Source: Dyella acidisoli
GTDB lineage: Bacteria; Pseudomonadota; Gammaproteobacteria; Xanthomonadales; Rhodanobacteraceae
DNA: 64,000 nt
NCBI RefSeq assembly: GCF_030160295.1
Contig: NZ_BSOB01000046.1
Coordinates: 378,673 to 442,672 of the forward strand
Reading direction: 5' to 3'
In this document: positions 28,677 through 38,660 of the stretch, one piece after another
Position numbering within the stretch: the first letter of the stretch is position 1
How the letters are laid out: each line of letters opens with the position of its first letter
The notes under the pieces: generated by a model
What the model saw: only the letters and a program-made list of their open reading frames with translations
Told to the model about the DNA's origin: nothing
Database searches by the model: none
Program-made: the position numbers and the translations under genes

Positions 28677-29909
28677 ATGAAGACTTCGTTCCCCAAGCAA
28701 GACATCAAGGTACTGCTGCTCGAAGGTGTGAGCCGTACGGCAGTGGAAACGTTCCAGCGCGCGGGTTACAGCCAGATCGAGTATCACGCCAAATCCTTGC
28801 CGGAGGACGAATTGAATGCGCGCATCGCCGATGCGCACATCATCGGCATTCGCTCACGCACGCATCTCACCGCCGACGTACTGGAACACGCCAAGCGTTT
28901 GATTGCAGTGGGCTGCTATTGCATCGGCACGAACCAGGTAGATCTCACGGCCGCGGGGCAGCTTGGCATTCCGGTGTTCAATGCGCCCTACTCCAATACG
29001 CGCAGCGTGGCGGAACTGGTCATCGCGGAAGCGATCATGCTGTTGCGCGGTATTCCGCAAAAGAACGCGCTATGCCATCGCGGTGGTTGGACCAAATCGG
29101 CTGCCGGCAGTTTCGAGGTGCGCGACAAGGTGATCGGCATCGTCGGCTACGGGCACATTGGCACGCAGGTTGGCGTGCTCGCTGAAAGTCTCGGCATGCG
29201 CGTGATCTTCCACGATATCGAAGCCAAGCTGTCGCTGGGCAATGCACGCGCTGCTGCCGGCCTGGACGATCTGCTAGAACGATCAGACGTTGTCACGCTG
29301 CACGTACCGGAAACGCCTTCCACGAAGCTGATGATCGGCCGCAACGAGCTGTCGAAGATGCGCAACGGCGCCTTGCTGATCAATGCTTCGCGCGGCACGG
29401 TGGTGGACATCGATGCACTGGCGGAAGCATTGCGCAACGAACATGTGGGTGGCGCGGCGATCGATGTGTTCCCGGCGGAACCGAAGGGTAATGACGATCC
29501 ATTCGTGTCGCCGCTGATCGGCATGGACAACGTCATCCTCACTCCGCACATCGGCGGCAGCACGCTCGAAGCGCAGGAGAATATCGGCATCGAAGTGGCC
29601 AGCAAGCTGGTGCGCTACAGCGACAACGGCTCGACGCTCTCTGCCGTCAACTTCCCCGAAGTCACTCTGCCTGAACACCCGCGCAGCCGTCGCTTGCTGC
29701 ACATCCATCGCAACATGCCGGGCGTGCTTTCGCGTATCAACGAACTGTTCTCCGCGGGCAACATGAACATCGACGCGCAGTTCTTGCAGACCAGCGCGGA
29801 CGTGGGCTATGTCGTGATCGACGTGTCCGCCGATGAACATCAGGCGGCTTCGCTGAAGGAGAAGCTGGCGGCGATTCCTGGCACTCTGCGCGCGCGCGTG
29901 CTGTATTGA
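28677..29909 (+). CDS. serA: D-3-phosphoglycerate dehydrogenase
   Basis: A 410-residue NAD-dependent enzyme for the first step of serine synthesis. The Rossmann segment is VIGIVGYGHIGTQVGVLAE, the catalytic His is in LTPHIGGSTLEAQENIG, and a C-terminal ACT domain (RRLLHIHRNMPGVLSRINELFSAGNMNI and on) binds serine for feedback control. The length is that of the E. coli type. The start MKTSFPKQDIKV at 28677 follows the divergent promoter. Confidence 0.97.
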   Translation: MKTSFPKQDIKVLLLEGVSRTAVETFQRAGYSQIEYHAKSLPEDELNARIADAHIIGIRSRTHLTADVLEHAKRLIAVGCYCIGTNQVDLTAAGQLGIPVFNAPYSNTRSVAELVIAEAIMLLRGIPQKNALCHRGGWTKSAAGSFEVRDKVIGIVGYGHIGTQVGVLAESLGMRVIFHDIEAKLSLGNARAAAGLDDLLERSDVVTLHVPETPSTKLMIGRNELSKMRNGALLINASRGTVVDIDALAEALRNEHVGGAAIDVFPAEPKGNDDPFVSPLIGMDNVILTPHIGGSTLEAQENIGIEVASKLVRYSDNGSTLSAVNFPEVTLPEHPRSRRLLHIHRNMPGVLSRINELFSAGNMNIDAQFLQTSADVGYVVIDVSADEHQAASLKEKLAAIPGTLRARVLY

Positions 29910-29918
29910 AGCACTGGC

Positions 29919-29956
29919 GTCAGGCCCAGGGACCCTAGCTACAAGCCGGGCCTGAC
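29919..29956 (+). terminator. Hairpin after serA
   Basis: GTCAGGCCC and GGGCCTGAC form a perfect 9 bp stem 10 bp past the serA stop. There is no T-run, so termination would be weak or Rho-assisted. Confidence 0.5.
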
Positions 29957-29966
29957 CGCCACATAC

Positions 29967-29993
29967 TCAAGAAAACCGCATTTATGCCGATAT
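29967..29993 (+). promoter_or_regulatory. Sigma-28 (FliA) promoter of the chemoreceptor gene
   Basis: TCAAGAAA and GCCGATAT are separated by exactly 11 bases. The -10 element has seven of eight consensus bases; the -35 element is weaker. Transcription would start near 30001. Confidence 0.75.
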
Positions 29994-30027
29994 TTTCTAT
30001 ACCTCGGCGTTTTCTTATGCGGTTTTC
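29971..30027 (+). promoter_or_regulatory. 11 bp inverted repeat spanning the chemoreceptor promoter and leader
   Basis: GAAAACCGCAT (29971-29981) and ATGCGGTTTTC (30017-30027) are perfect inverted repeats. An inner GCCGA/TCGGC pair extends the symmetry. The left arm overlaps the FliA -35 and spacer, and the right arm ends 2 bp before the start codon. Confidence 0.55.
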
Positions 30028-30029
30028 CC

Positions 30030-31691
30030 ATGCGTTTTCGGTTTCGTGATTTCCCCATCGCCGCCCGTCTCGGCCTGCTTGGCATCGTGATGCTGGCAGC
30101 CACGGTTATCGTCGGTTTCGGCGGCTGGCGCGGGCTCGTCCGCACCCATGATCTGCAGGTTCGTTCCGCCGAAACTGCGGCACAGTTTGCTGCGGCGGTC
30201 GATACCGCTCGCGTTGCGCAAGTCGATTTCAAGAAACAAGTGCAGGAGTGGAAAGATCTGCTGCTGCGCGGCGCGGATGCTGAGAAGTTCAAGAAATACC
30301 GCGATGCCTTCCTCGCACAGGCGCATGCCGTCGATACCGACCTGGCCACGCTCAAGCATCAAATGGCCGAGCTCGGCCTCGACACAGGCGGCGTGGACAA
30401 TGCCGTGGCCACGCACGCCGAACTCGGCGAGAAATATCTCGTCGCCATCCAGCATTACGATGCCAAGGACGAAAAGAGCGTGCACGTTGTCGACGGCCTG
30501 GTCGCCGGCATTGATCGCGCGCCCACCACGGCCATCGACGCGCTGGTCGCCGGCATGAAGAAAGAGGCCGACGACGCGTCAAAGCGCATCGATACCCAGA
30601 GCCGTACGGCATTCAGCGAGGCATGCATGCTGCTGGCCACGGTGGTGTTATGCGCGATGGTCGCGGGAGCTTTGTTAGTCTGGCTGCTGGCTTACAGCAT
30701 CACCGCGCCACTGGGGCACGCCGTGAAGGTCGCGCAGGCCGTTGCGGAAGGTGATCTCTCTACCGAGGTGATTGCAACGAGCCGCGACGAAACCGGTCGG
30801 TTGCTCTCTGCACTGGGCGTGATGAACAAACAACTTCGCAACGTGGTGAGTGTCATTCGCGCGGGCTCCACCGAAATCTCCGCGTCCACCCGGCAGATCG
30901 CCGTGGGTAATCAGGATCTCTCAGCGCGCACCAGCGAACAAGCTGCCGCGCTGGAGGAAACATCATCGTCGATGCAGGAATTCACGACCAGCGTGAATAC
31001 CAACGCGATGCGCGCCCATGAGGCTAGCCGCTTGGCTGAGTCCGCTTCGCACATTGCGCTCCAGAGCGGCGCGGCGATGTCCGAAGCAGTGGATGCCATG
31101 ACCCAGGTGCAAAACGTGGCAGGCCGCATTACCGAAATCACCGAAACGATGGATCGCATTGCCACGCAGACCCACATTCTCGCGCTCAATGCATCAGTGG
31201 AAGCGGCGCGTGCCGGTGAGGCGGGCAAAGGCTTCAACATCGTCGCAGCCGAGGTGCAGGGACTGGCACGCAATTCGCGCACAGCGTCGCGCGAGATCCG
31301 CGCCCTCATTGAAGAATCCGTCGCCATCATTGCAAGCGGCACGCAAAGCATCAGCCATGCTGAATCGATGGTTGGCAAATTGCTTAACAGCGTCGACGAC
31401 GTCACCAAGACGGTGGACGCCATCGCCACGCTGAGCATGGAACAGGCGAGCAGCATCCAGCAGGTGAATCGCGCCGTGCACCAGATGGATGAAGTCACAC
31501 AAAACAATGCTGCACTGGTGGAGGAAGCAGCTGCCGCAGCCGATACCGTGCAGGTGCGTGCGCGTTCGCTGGTCGAAAGCGTGGAGTTCTTTAAGCTTGG
31601 TGGGAAAGAAGCGACCAGCCATTCCACGGCGCCGATGTCGCATCAGGTTGAGTCAAAGCTGCTGTCGCGTCCTCAGTTGGAAGTGGCCTGA
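30030..31691 (+). CDS. Methyl-accepting chemotaxis protein
   Basis: A 553-residue chemoreceptor. Helix 1 is LGLLGIVMLAATVIVGFGGW, followed by a helical periplasmic domain of about 160 residues, helix 2 (MLLATVVLCAMVAGALLVWLLAYSI), a HAMP domain and a signalling domain with the hairpin tip RIATQTHILALNASVEAARAGEAGKGFNIVA. The tip reads THILALNAS, where ATNILALNAS is usual. There is no C-terminal CheR/CheB pentapeptide. The FliA-type promoter ties it to the flagellar regulon. The ligand is unknown. Confidence 0.93.
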   Translation: MRFRFRDFPIAARLGLLGIVMLAATVIVGFGGWRGLVRTHDLQVRSAETAAQFAAAVDTARVAQVDFKKQVQEWKDLLLRGADAEKFKKYRDAFLAQAHAVDTDLATLKHQMAELGLDTGGVDNAVATHAELGEKYLVAIQHYDAKDEKSVHVVDGLVAGIDRAPTTAIDALVAGMKKEADDASKRIDTQSRTAFSEACMLLATVVLCAMVAGALLVWLLAYSITAPLGHAVKVAQAVAEGDLSTEVIATSRDETGRLLSALGVMNKQLRNVVSVIRAGSTEISASTRQIAVGNQDLSARTSEQAAALEETSSSMQEFTTSVNTNAMRAHEASRLAESASHIALQSGAAMSEAVDAMTQVQNVAGRITEITETMDRIATQTHILALNASVEAARAGEAGKGFNIVAAEVQGLARNSRTASREIRALIEESVAIIASGTQSISHAESMVGKLLNSVDDVTKTVDAIATLSMEQASSIQQVNRAVHQMDEVTQNNAALVEEAAAAADTVQVRARSLVESVEFFKLGGKEATSHSTAPMSHQVESKLLSRPQLEVA

Positions 31692-31711
31692 TCACCATGC
31701 ACTGTCGTACC

Positions 31712-32055
31712 TGAGCGTCATTCCAGCAAAGATCCTCGACTGTTCGGGGAAAATTTCTGCGATCAGCAGAAACTCAGCTGCACATTGGCCTTGGAGGCAC
31801 TGCTTGATGTGCGGCGACTCGAAAACTCACTGAGTGAGCCCCTCTCCCTCCAGGAGAGGAGCCTGCCCCCGACCCGATCGGGGGTGCCGAGAGGCGGGTG
31901 GGGGGTTCGGACGAAGCGTGGCGCCCATTTCTCCCGCAAGTTTTGCCATCACGCGCTGATCGTACCCTCACCCCAACCCCTCTCCCGAAGGGAGAGGGGC
32001 AGGCGCTGTAAACTTTCCCGGACAGCAGTGAGCGAAGACCGGAATGACGCTGAGG
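31712..32055. repeat. Nested repeat block between the chemoreceptor and a hypothetical gene
   Basis: This gap of about 377 bp holds no gene. Its outer ends, GAGCGTCATTCC (31714-31725) and GGAATGACGCTGA (32041-32053), are inverted repeats of the ATTCC family. Inside lie an inverted pair of CCCTCTCC-type palindromes at 31838-31862 and 31966-32001. One repeat appears to have been nested within another. Confidence 0.7.
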
Positions 32056-32068
32056 CAAAATCCTGGCT

Positions 32069-32758
32069 CTATGTGCCTTGTCGAACGCGCTTAACAGTCT
32101 TCTTCATGGTAGCCGTACGCTTGCGAGTGGACCTGACGGCGTCATCAGCCGTCACATGCTGCTTGCTCACGCGCTGCTCTTCGCGAAATGCGGCCGCGTA
32201 ACTTTGCAGTTCTGCCTTCTTTACGCCAGCGGGTACCGCGTCGCGTGCTAGATGCTGTTCCATTCGGCGTAGCAAATCGTAGTCGTGATAATCGCGATAC
32301 GGTTTTAGGTCGAGATCGTCAGGCACTTTTGTCAGGCGTTCGTCACCAATGCGCTTCACGTATTTCTGCATGAAACGGTCGTAGGCCTTCCAGGTGATGC
32401 GCTGTGCGTGCACGGCGGCTTCCTCAGCGCGCGTGGCAATCTGATGGGCGTGCAGGTAGTGCAGGCCGAGTTGATCGATCAAGGTTTTCTCAACTTCCTC
32501 ATGCAGGATCAAAAAGCGATCCACTTCGACAGTGCGCCCACGGAAAATGAAGGAATTAGGCAGGTGGCGATCGATGTAGATGGTCTTGCCATCCTGGCTG
32601 TAGCCGGCAAGATAGGGAATGTCGTGTTTGCGGTCGAACTTCTTCACCCGGCGCAGGATGGCGTCGAGCGCGCGATCCAGCATGAGGGAGGAGATATACC
32701 AGTCAGGCGTTTTCAGCTTCTCGTGCGGGGCGTTCGGATGACAGGTGTTCGACTGCAT
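32069..32758 (-). CDS. Conserved hypothetical protein with an HExxE/HxxH-like helix
   Basis: A 229-residue soluble protein with ribosome binding site GGAG. The central part reads FLILHEEVEKTLIDQLGLHYLHAHQIATRAEEAAVHAQ, a histidine- and glutamate-rich helical stretch that resembles a zincin-like metal site but lacks a strict HExxH motif. The N-terminal part has YLAGYSQDGKTIYIDRHLP, and the C-terminus is basic (RKRTATMKKTVKRVRQGT). Neighbouring genes give no functional hint. A metal-dependent hydrolase is a possibility, not a call. Confidence 0.7.
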   Translation of the reverse strand: MQSNTCHPNAPHEKLKTPDWYISSLMLDRALDAILRRVKKFDRKHDIPYLAGYSQDGKTIYIDRHLPNSFIFRGRTVEVDRFLILHEEVEKTLIDQLGLHYLHAHQIATRAEEAAVHAQRITWKAYDRFMQKYVKRIGDERLTKVPDDLDLKPYRDYHDYDLLRRMEQHLARDAVPAGVKKAELQSYAAAFREEQRVSKQHVTADDAVRSTRKRTATMKKTVKRVRQGT

Positions 32759-32815
32759 GGCGATGACTCCTGATCTGCGCGGTGGTGCGTTCGCGCGAGA
32801 CTAGCAGCCGGAAAC

Positions 32816-32839
32816 GAAAAACGGCGCCCGAGGCGCCGC
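32816..32839 (-). terminator. Rho-independent terminator after tRNA-Pro
   Basis: The minus-strand hairpin CGGCGCC-TCG-GGCGCCG is followed by TTTTT, 17 bp past the CCA end of tRNA-Pro. Confidence 0.88.
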
Positions 32840-32856
32840 TTGTCGATTTTCTGAAT

Positions 32857-32933
32857 TGGTCGGGGCGGCCGGATTCGAACCGACGACCCTTTGCCCCCCA
32901 GGCAAATGCGCTACCAGGCTGCGCTACGCCCCG
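32857..32933 (-). tRNA. tRNA-Pro (anticodon GGG)
   Basis: A 77-base canonical cloverleaf: acceptor CGGGGCG/CGCCCCG, D-arm GCGC/GCGC, anticodon stem TTTGC/GCAAA with loop CTGGGGG, T-arm GTCGG-TTCGAAT-CCGGC with a wobble or mismatch pair, encoded A-CCA. It lies downstream of merR and may be co-transcribed with the pheS-pheT-ihfA-merR unit. Confidence 0.95.
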
Positions 32934-32991
32934 ACTGATCCAGCAAAGATGGAAATTGTAGCAGTACCGGCACGCATGCCGGTAGGTGGGC

Positions 32992-33348
32992 TCAGCGACG
33001 CAACAGCGCCAGCACTTCTTCCAGCTCCATGCGTACCTGACGCACGATTTGGTGCGACATGCTGGCTTCCATCCGGGCCTGCGGGCCTTCCAGGCGCGCA
33101 CGCGCACCGGTGATGGTGAAGCCTTCGTCGTACAGCAACGAGCGGATCTGCCGGATCATCAGCACGTCGTGGCGCTGATAATAGCGGCGGTTGCCGCGAC
33201 GCTTGACCGGGTTGAGCGCAGGAAATTCCTGCTCCCAATAGCGCAGCACATGGGGCTTCACGCCGCACAACTCGCTGACCTCACCAATGGTGAAGTAGCG
33301 CTTGGCCGGGATGGCGGGCAGCTCGGTGTTATTCCCCTGATCCAGCAT
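32992..33348 (-). CDS. MerR-family regulator after ihfA
   Basis: A 118-residue DNA-binding protein with a MerR helix-turn-helix ([28 protein letters not shown]) and wing ([23 protein letters not shown]), then a short helical tail. It lacks metal-binding cysteines in the C-terminal part, so it is not a metal sensor. Its start lies inside the ihfA 3' end (20 bp overlap). This small MerR protein after ihfA is widely conserved in gammaproteobacteria; its targets are unknown. Confidence 0.9.
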   Translation of the reverse strand: MLDQGNNTELPAIPAKRYFTIGEVSELCGVKPHVLRYWEQEFPALNPVKRRGNRRYYQRHDVLMIRQIRSLLYDEGFTITGARARLEGPQARMEASMSHQIVRQVRMELEEVLALLRR

Positions 33349-33631
33349 AGCCCTCGACTCTCACCTTGAGTTTTTGTCCTGGCCGGAACGTCACCACACG
33401 GCGGGCGGAGATGGGGATCTCCTCGCCGGTCTTGGGATTACGCCCCGGTCGCTGGTTCTTCTGCCGCAGGTCGAAGTTGCCGAAGCCGGACAGCTTGACC
33501 TGCTCGCCCCTTTCCAAAGCTTCACGGACGACCTCGAAGTAGGCGTCCACGAACTCTTTGGCTTCACGTTTGTTAAGGCCCACCTCGAGGAAGAGGCGCT
33601 CTGCCATCTCCGCCTTTGTCAGCGCCGCCAT
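33329..33631 (-). CDS. ihfA: Integration host factor alpha subunit
   Basis: A 100-residue histone-like protein (start [14 protein letters not shown] at 33631; earlier codons belong to pheT). The DNA-bending arm contains [20 protein letters not shown] with the intercalating proline, and the body has [12 protein letters not shown]. With IhfB it bends DNA at specific sites. It starts one base past the pheT stop, the usual pheT-ihfA arrangement. Confidence 0.96.
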   Translation of the reverse strand: MAALTKAEMAERLFLEVGLNKREAKEFVDAYFEVVREALERGEQVKLSGFGNFDLRQKNQRPGRNPKTGEEIPISARRVVTFRPGQKLKVRVEGYAGSGE

Positions 33632-33632
33632 C

Positions 33633-36044
33633 TTACCCTCGCAATTTCGCCTCGCATGCAGCCTCCAACGCAGACACCGCATTTCGTACGCAGTTGTCCG
33701 CGTCGTCGTCAGTAAGGGTGCGTGAAGCGTCCTGCAAAATCAAGCCCATAGCGAGACTCTTTCGGCCCGCTTCGACCCCCTTCCCGCTATAGCGATCGAA
33801 CAGCCGCAGGTCTGCCAGGGTCGTGCCCAGGGTGGCGCGAACGGCTTGCTCAATCTGTGACCAGCTTACCTGTTCAGGAACGTCAACGGCGATGTCCCGG
33901 CGTACGGATGGGAAACGGGGTACCGGCTGAGCCTTTGGCAGACGGCGGCCAAGCAGGGGCTCCAGAGCCAGTTCGAGCACATGCACGTCCGGCCCGAGGT
34001 CCAGGACTTTGGCCAAGCGAGGGTGCAGTGCGCCGAGGTAACCGACCGTCTGGCCATCACGTGTAACGCGTGCCGAGCGGCCGGGATGCAGCCACCCAGG
34101 TAAGCCATCAGCGTGGACGGCCCAGCGCTGGGGTTCGCCGCCCCATGCAATCAAGGCATCCAGATCGCCCTTGAGGTCGAAGAAATCGAGCGATCGGGCA
34201 GCCGCACCCCATTGTTCGGCGCGCGCCGTACCGCAAGCCACCATGGCCAACGCAGGCGTCTCGGTCGGCGCGTCCTTGCTTGCAGCGGCCTCTTCGCTGA
34301 TGCGGAACGTGCGGCCCAGCTCGAACAGGCGCACCCGCTCCTGTTGGCGGGCACGGTTGTGCGACAACGCCGCGATCAGGCCCGGCAATAGAGATGGACG
34401 CATCACGGCCAAGTCCGCCGAAAGCGGATTGGCCAGCGGCACCAACTGCTCAGTCATGCCCCAGCGCTGAAGCACGTCATTACTGATGAAGGCAAGGTTC
34501 ACCGCTTCGTAGTAGTCGCGCGCCGCCAGTTGCTCGCGCACAGCCAGCTCATTGAGGCGGGCTTCGGGTTCCGCGGCGAGCGTCAGCGCGCCGGCCGGCG
34601 TGTGCGTGGGAATGTTTTCATAGCCGTGGATGCGCGCAACCTCTTCGATCAGGTCTTCCTCGCGCTCGATGTCAAAGCGGCGACTAGGCGCGGTGATGTG
34701 CCAACCATCCGCCAACGGTTCGACCTTCATGCCGAGCGCCGTGAAGATACGCACGACTTCGTCATCGGCGACGGTCAAGCCAAGCACGCGCGCCAGCCGC
34801 GCTCGGCGCAGGAGGATCGGCTTCGGCGACTGCAAGTGTTCCGGCAATGTAACGTCCGTCAGCGGACCGGGGACACCGCCGGCGATCTCAAGGATCAGTC
34901 GCGTCGCATATTCGACGGCGATGCCAGGCAGTTCCGGATCGACGCCGCGTTCGAAGCGGTGCGCGGCATCGGTATGCATACCCAGCTTGCGGCTGCGGCC
35001 AATGATGGCCGAGGGAATCCAGTGCGCGGCTTCCAGAAAGACGCTGCGCGTGTCGTCAGTGACCCGTGTATCCAATCCCCCCATGATCCCGCCAAGCGCA
35101 ACGGCACGTTCTCCTCTGCCGCCACGGCTATCGGAAACCACGAGAAAGTCTTCATCCAGCTCGACGGTACGGCCGTCAAGCAACGCGAGTGGTTCGCGCG
35201 CACGCGCAGCACGCACGACAATCTCGCCGTCCAGCTTATCTTTGTCGAAGGCATGCATGGGCTGGCCAAGCTCCAGCATGACGTACTGCGTGACGTCGAC
35301 GAGAAAGCTGATCGGACGCAAGCCACTGCGACGCAACCGCTCGGCCATCCACACGGGTGTTTCGACTTTGGCGTTCACGATGTCGATGACCCGACCCGCA
35401 AAGCGGGGCACGCGCGGACCCGCATCGAGCACGACCTTCATCGTGGCATCGCTCTGGACCGGCATCGACGCCCGATCGAGCGGGATCACCTCGCTACCCA
35501 GCGCTGCAGCGACATCGAATGCGATACCACGCACGCTGAAGCAATCCGCACGGTTAGGCGTAAGTTTGATTTCGATACTGGCATCCGGCAGACCGAGGTA
35601 CGTCGCCAACTGCGTTCCAATCGGCGCATCGGCGGGGAGTTCGAGCAGGCCCGACGCATCGGGATCGACGCCCAACTCCTTGGCCGAGCAAAGCATGCCG
35701 AACGATTCAACCCCGCGCAGCTTCGCCGCCTTGATCGCGATGCCGCCAGGCAGGTTGGCGCCAACGATTGCCAACGGAGCGACCAGGCCAGCACGGGCAT
35801 TGGCGGCTCCGCAGACGATCTGGACGACGCCGTTGCCCGTGTCCACTTCACAGACCTGCAAGCGATCGGCCTCTGGGTGTTTCTGAGCGCTAATGATGCG
35901 CGCAACGATCACGCCATCAAGTGAGTTGCCCAATGGAGTGACGTCTTCGACCTCCAGGCCGATTGCCGTCAGCGTCGCAGCAAGTTCGTCGCGCGAAGCG
36001 CGGGTCGGAACATGGTGACGCAGCCAATTTTCGGAGAATTTCAT
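33633..36044 (-). CDS. pheT: Phenylalanyl-tRNA synthetase beta subunit
   Basis: An 803-residue subunit, the usual size. It has the N-terminal EMAP/tRNA-binding domain ([27 protein letters not shown]), the B3/B4 editing domain, the B5 domain and the C-terminal ferredoxin-like anticodon-binding domain ([27 protein letters not shown]). It pairs with PheS in an alpha2-beta2 enzyme. It follows pheS by 21 bp. Confidence 0.97.
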   Translation of the reverse strand: MKFSENWLRHHVPTRASRDELAATLTAIGLEVEDVTPLGNSLDGVIVARIISAQKHPEADRLQVCEVDTGNGVVQIVCGAANARAGLVAPLAIVGANLPGGIAIKAAKLRGVESFGMLCSAKELGVDPDASGLLELPADAPIGTQLATYLGLPDASIEIKLTPNRADCFSVRGIAFDVAAALGSEVIPLDRASMPVQSDATMKVVLDAGPRVPRFAGRVIDIVNAKVETPVWMAERLRRSGLRPISFLVDVTQYVMLELGQPMHAFDKDKLDGEIVVRAARAREPLALLDGRTVELDEDFLVVSDSRGGRGERAVALGGIMGGLDTRVTDDTRSVFLEAAHWIPSAIIGRSRKLGMHTDAAHRFERGVDPELPGIAVEYATRLILEIAGGVPGPLTDVTLPEHLQSPKPILLRRARLARVLGLTVADDEVVRIFTALGMKVEPLADGWHITAPSRRFDIEREEDLIEEVARIHGYENIPTHTPAGALTLAAEPEARLNELAVREQLAARDYYEAVNLAFISNDVLQRWGMTEQLVPLANPLSADLAVMRPSLLPGLIAALSHNRARQQERVRLFELGRTFRISEEAAASKDAPTETPALAMVACGTARAEQWGAAARSLDFFDLKGDLDALIAWGGEPQRWAVHADGLPGWLHPGRSARVTRDGQTVGYLGALHPRLAKVLDLGPDVHVLELALEPLLGRRLPKAQPVPRFPSVRRDIAVDVPEQVSWSQIEQAVRATLGTTLADLRLFDRYSGKGVEAGRKSLAMGLILQDASRTLTDDDADNCVRNAVSALEAACEAKLRG

Positions 36045-36065
36045 GCGTATCGATTCCTGCTGCGT

Positions 36066-37167
<1,102 letters not shown>

Positions 37168-37224
37168 ACAAAGAAATCACCGCGATGAATAGGTATCTGT
37201 GCTTTCTAACAGAAGCTCAAATAA

Positions 37225-37260
37225 AAACGGGGAGAAGGCTTAAGGCCTTCTCCCCGCTTG
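37225..37260 (-). terminator. Rho-independent terminator after rplT
   Basis: The minus-strand hairpin CGGGGAGAAGGCC-TTAA-GCCTTCTCCCCG is followed by TTTTTATTT, about 30 bp past the rplT stop. It ends the thrS-infC-rpmI-rplT unit, or allows partial read-through into pheST. Confidence 0.93.
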
Positions 37261-37289
37261 ATTCACATCATTTCGTCAGTGTTTGACGA

Positions 37290-37649
37290 TCAAGCGGCCA
37301 GACTGGCCTTCGCCTTTTCCGCGATGGCCCCAAACGCCTTGATGTCGTGCACGGCGATGTCAGCCAGCACTTTGCGGTCCACCGTGATACCGGCCTTGGC
37401 AAGACCGTTGATCAGGCGGCTGTAGGACAGACCGAACTGACGGGCAGCAGCATTGATACGCACGATCCACAGGGCGCGGAACTGGCGCTTCTTCTGCTTG
37501 CGGCCGATATAAGCGTATTGACCGGCCTTGATGACGGCCTGGTTGGCAACGCGGAAGACCTTGCGACGGGCGTTGTAGTAGCCCTTCGCACGGCCAATGA
37601 TTTTCTTATGACGACGACGGGCGGTAACGCCACGCTTTACACGAGCCAT
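37290..37649 (-). CDS. rplT: 50S ribosomal protein L20
   Basis: A 119-residue basic protein, [25 protein letters not shown], the family signature. L20 binds 23S rRNA early in large-subunit assembly. In E. coli it also represses its own operon by binding the mRNA. It lies 16 bp after rpmI. Confidence 0.98.
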   Translation of the reverse strand: MARVKRGVTARRRHKKIIGRAKGYYNARRKVFRVANQAVIKAGQYAYIGRKQKKRQFRALWIVRINAAARQFGLSYSRLINGLAKAGITVDRKVLADIAVHDIKAFGAIAEKAKASLAA

Positions 37650-37665
37650 GGTTTAGTCCTCCGCC

Positions 37666-37863
37666 TTAGAGATACGGCAACATGCGTGCTACACCCTTGG
37701 TGTCGCAAGCCTTGACGTGGTTGGTGGCGCGCAGGTTGCGCTTACGCTTGGTCGACTTCTTGGTCAGAATGTGCGACTTGAACGCATGACCGGCCTTGAA
37801 CTTGCCGGACGCGGTCTTGCGAAAACGCTTCGCCGCCGCGCGGTTGGTCTTGATCTTGGGCAT
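37666..37863 (-). CDS. rpmI: 50S ribosomal protein L35
   Basis: A 65-residue basic protein starting [20 protein letters not shown] at 37863, the standard L35 N-terminus. A longer open frame upstream is non-coding. It sits between infC and rplT as in most bacteria. Confidence 0.98.
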   Translation of the reverse strand: MPKIKTNRAAAKRFRKTASGKFKAGHAFKSHILTKKSTKRKRNLRATNHVKACDTKGVARMLPYL

Positions 37864-38050
37864 TTGAGTGCTCCTTGATGGGGATGCCTGCTCAATGAAG
37901 AGCAGCCCCGGTTTCTGACTGATCTGGCGGTGGTCCCTAAAGGCCACGCTTTCCGTCCTGCCATGATCGGTTCACGACCCTTCCTTGCGGGTCGAACCGG
38001 CGATTATACGGAGGTTGGTTACTTAAAACCAGCCCAACGTGCAGCATTTG

Positions 38051-38076
38051 GCCCCTCTCCCCGATGGAGAGAGGGG
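38051..38076. repeat. Single CCCCTCTCC-type palindrome between infC and rpmI
   Basis: GCCCCTCTCCCC-GA-TGGAGAGAGGGG is a solitary hairpin of the CCCTCTCCCC family in the 227 bp gap between infC and rpmI. It lies in a co-transcribed ribosomal operon and so could affect mRNA stability. No gene was seen in the gap. Confidence 0.75.
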
Positions 38077-38090
38077 AAAAACGAGCGGAC

Positions 38091-38615
38091 TTACTTCTTC
38101 TTCGGCCCGATCATCATCACCATCTGGCGCCCTTCCAGGCGCGGGAAGGACTCAACCACCCCGGTCTCACCCACATCCTCCTGGATGCGCTTGGCGAGAT
38201 CCTGGCCGAGGTCCTGGTGGGACATCTCGCGGCCGCGGAAGCGGATGGTGACCTTGACCTTGTCGCCTTCTTCCAGGAAGCGAAGCATGTTGCGCAGCTT
38301 GATCTGGTAGTCGCCCACGTCCGTGACCGGACGGAACTTCACTTCCTTGATCTCGACCTGCTTCTGCTTCTTCTTGGCGGCCTGGGCCTTCTTCTGGGCT
38401 TCGAACTTGAACTTGCCGTAGTCCATGATTCGACAGACCGGTGGGTCGCCGTTCGGCTGAATCTCGACCAAGTCGAGCCCCGCCTCCTCGGCGGCGCGCA
38501 GCGCCTCGTCGCGAGTCAGGATGCCGAGCTGTTCGGAATCCGGTCCAATCACGCGCACGCGAGGTACGCGGATTTCATGGTTGCGGCGGTTACCCTTAGT
38601 TTCTGTGGTGGCGAT
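38091..38615 (-). CDS. infC: Translation initiation factor IF-3, initiated at AUC
   Basis: The product is 174 residues and binds the 30S subunit to control start-codon fidelity. The conserved N-terminal stretch [16 protein letters not shown] is encoded upstream of the first GTG (38558), with no ATG, GTG or TTG in that stretch. An ATC at 38615 has a perfect GGAGG eight bases upstream and begins (M)[17 protein letters not shown]. Use of a rare start codon (AUU, AUC or AUA) in infC is a known autoregulatory device, because IF-3 rejects such starts. The C-terminal domain ends [10 protein letters not shown]. Confidence 0.93.
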   Translation of the reverse strand: MATTETKGNRRNHEIRVPRVRVIGPDSEQLGILTRDEALRAAEEAGLDLVEIQPNGDPPVCRIMDYGKFKFEAQKKAQAAKKKQKQVEIKEVKFRPVTDVGDYQIKLRNMLRFLEEGDKVKVTIRFRGREMSHQDLGQDLAKRIQEDVGETGVVESFPRLEGRQMVMMIGPKKK

Positions 38616-38660
38616 ACCACTATCCTCCAGAAGATGTTTCAGTTTGGCCGGACGGCGGCA

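Noticed and set aside
34530-35924. Long plus-strand frames of 400-460 codons
   Set aside because: They are antisense to pheT, with shadow-type composition and no ribosome binding site.
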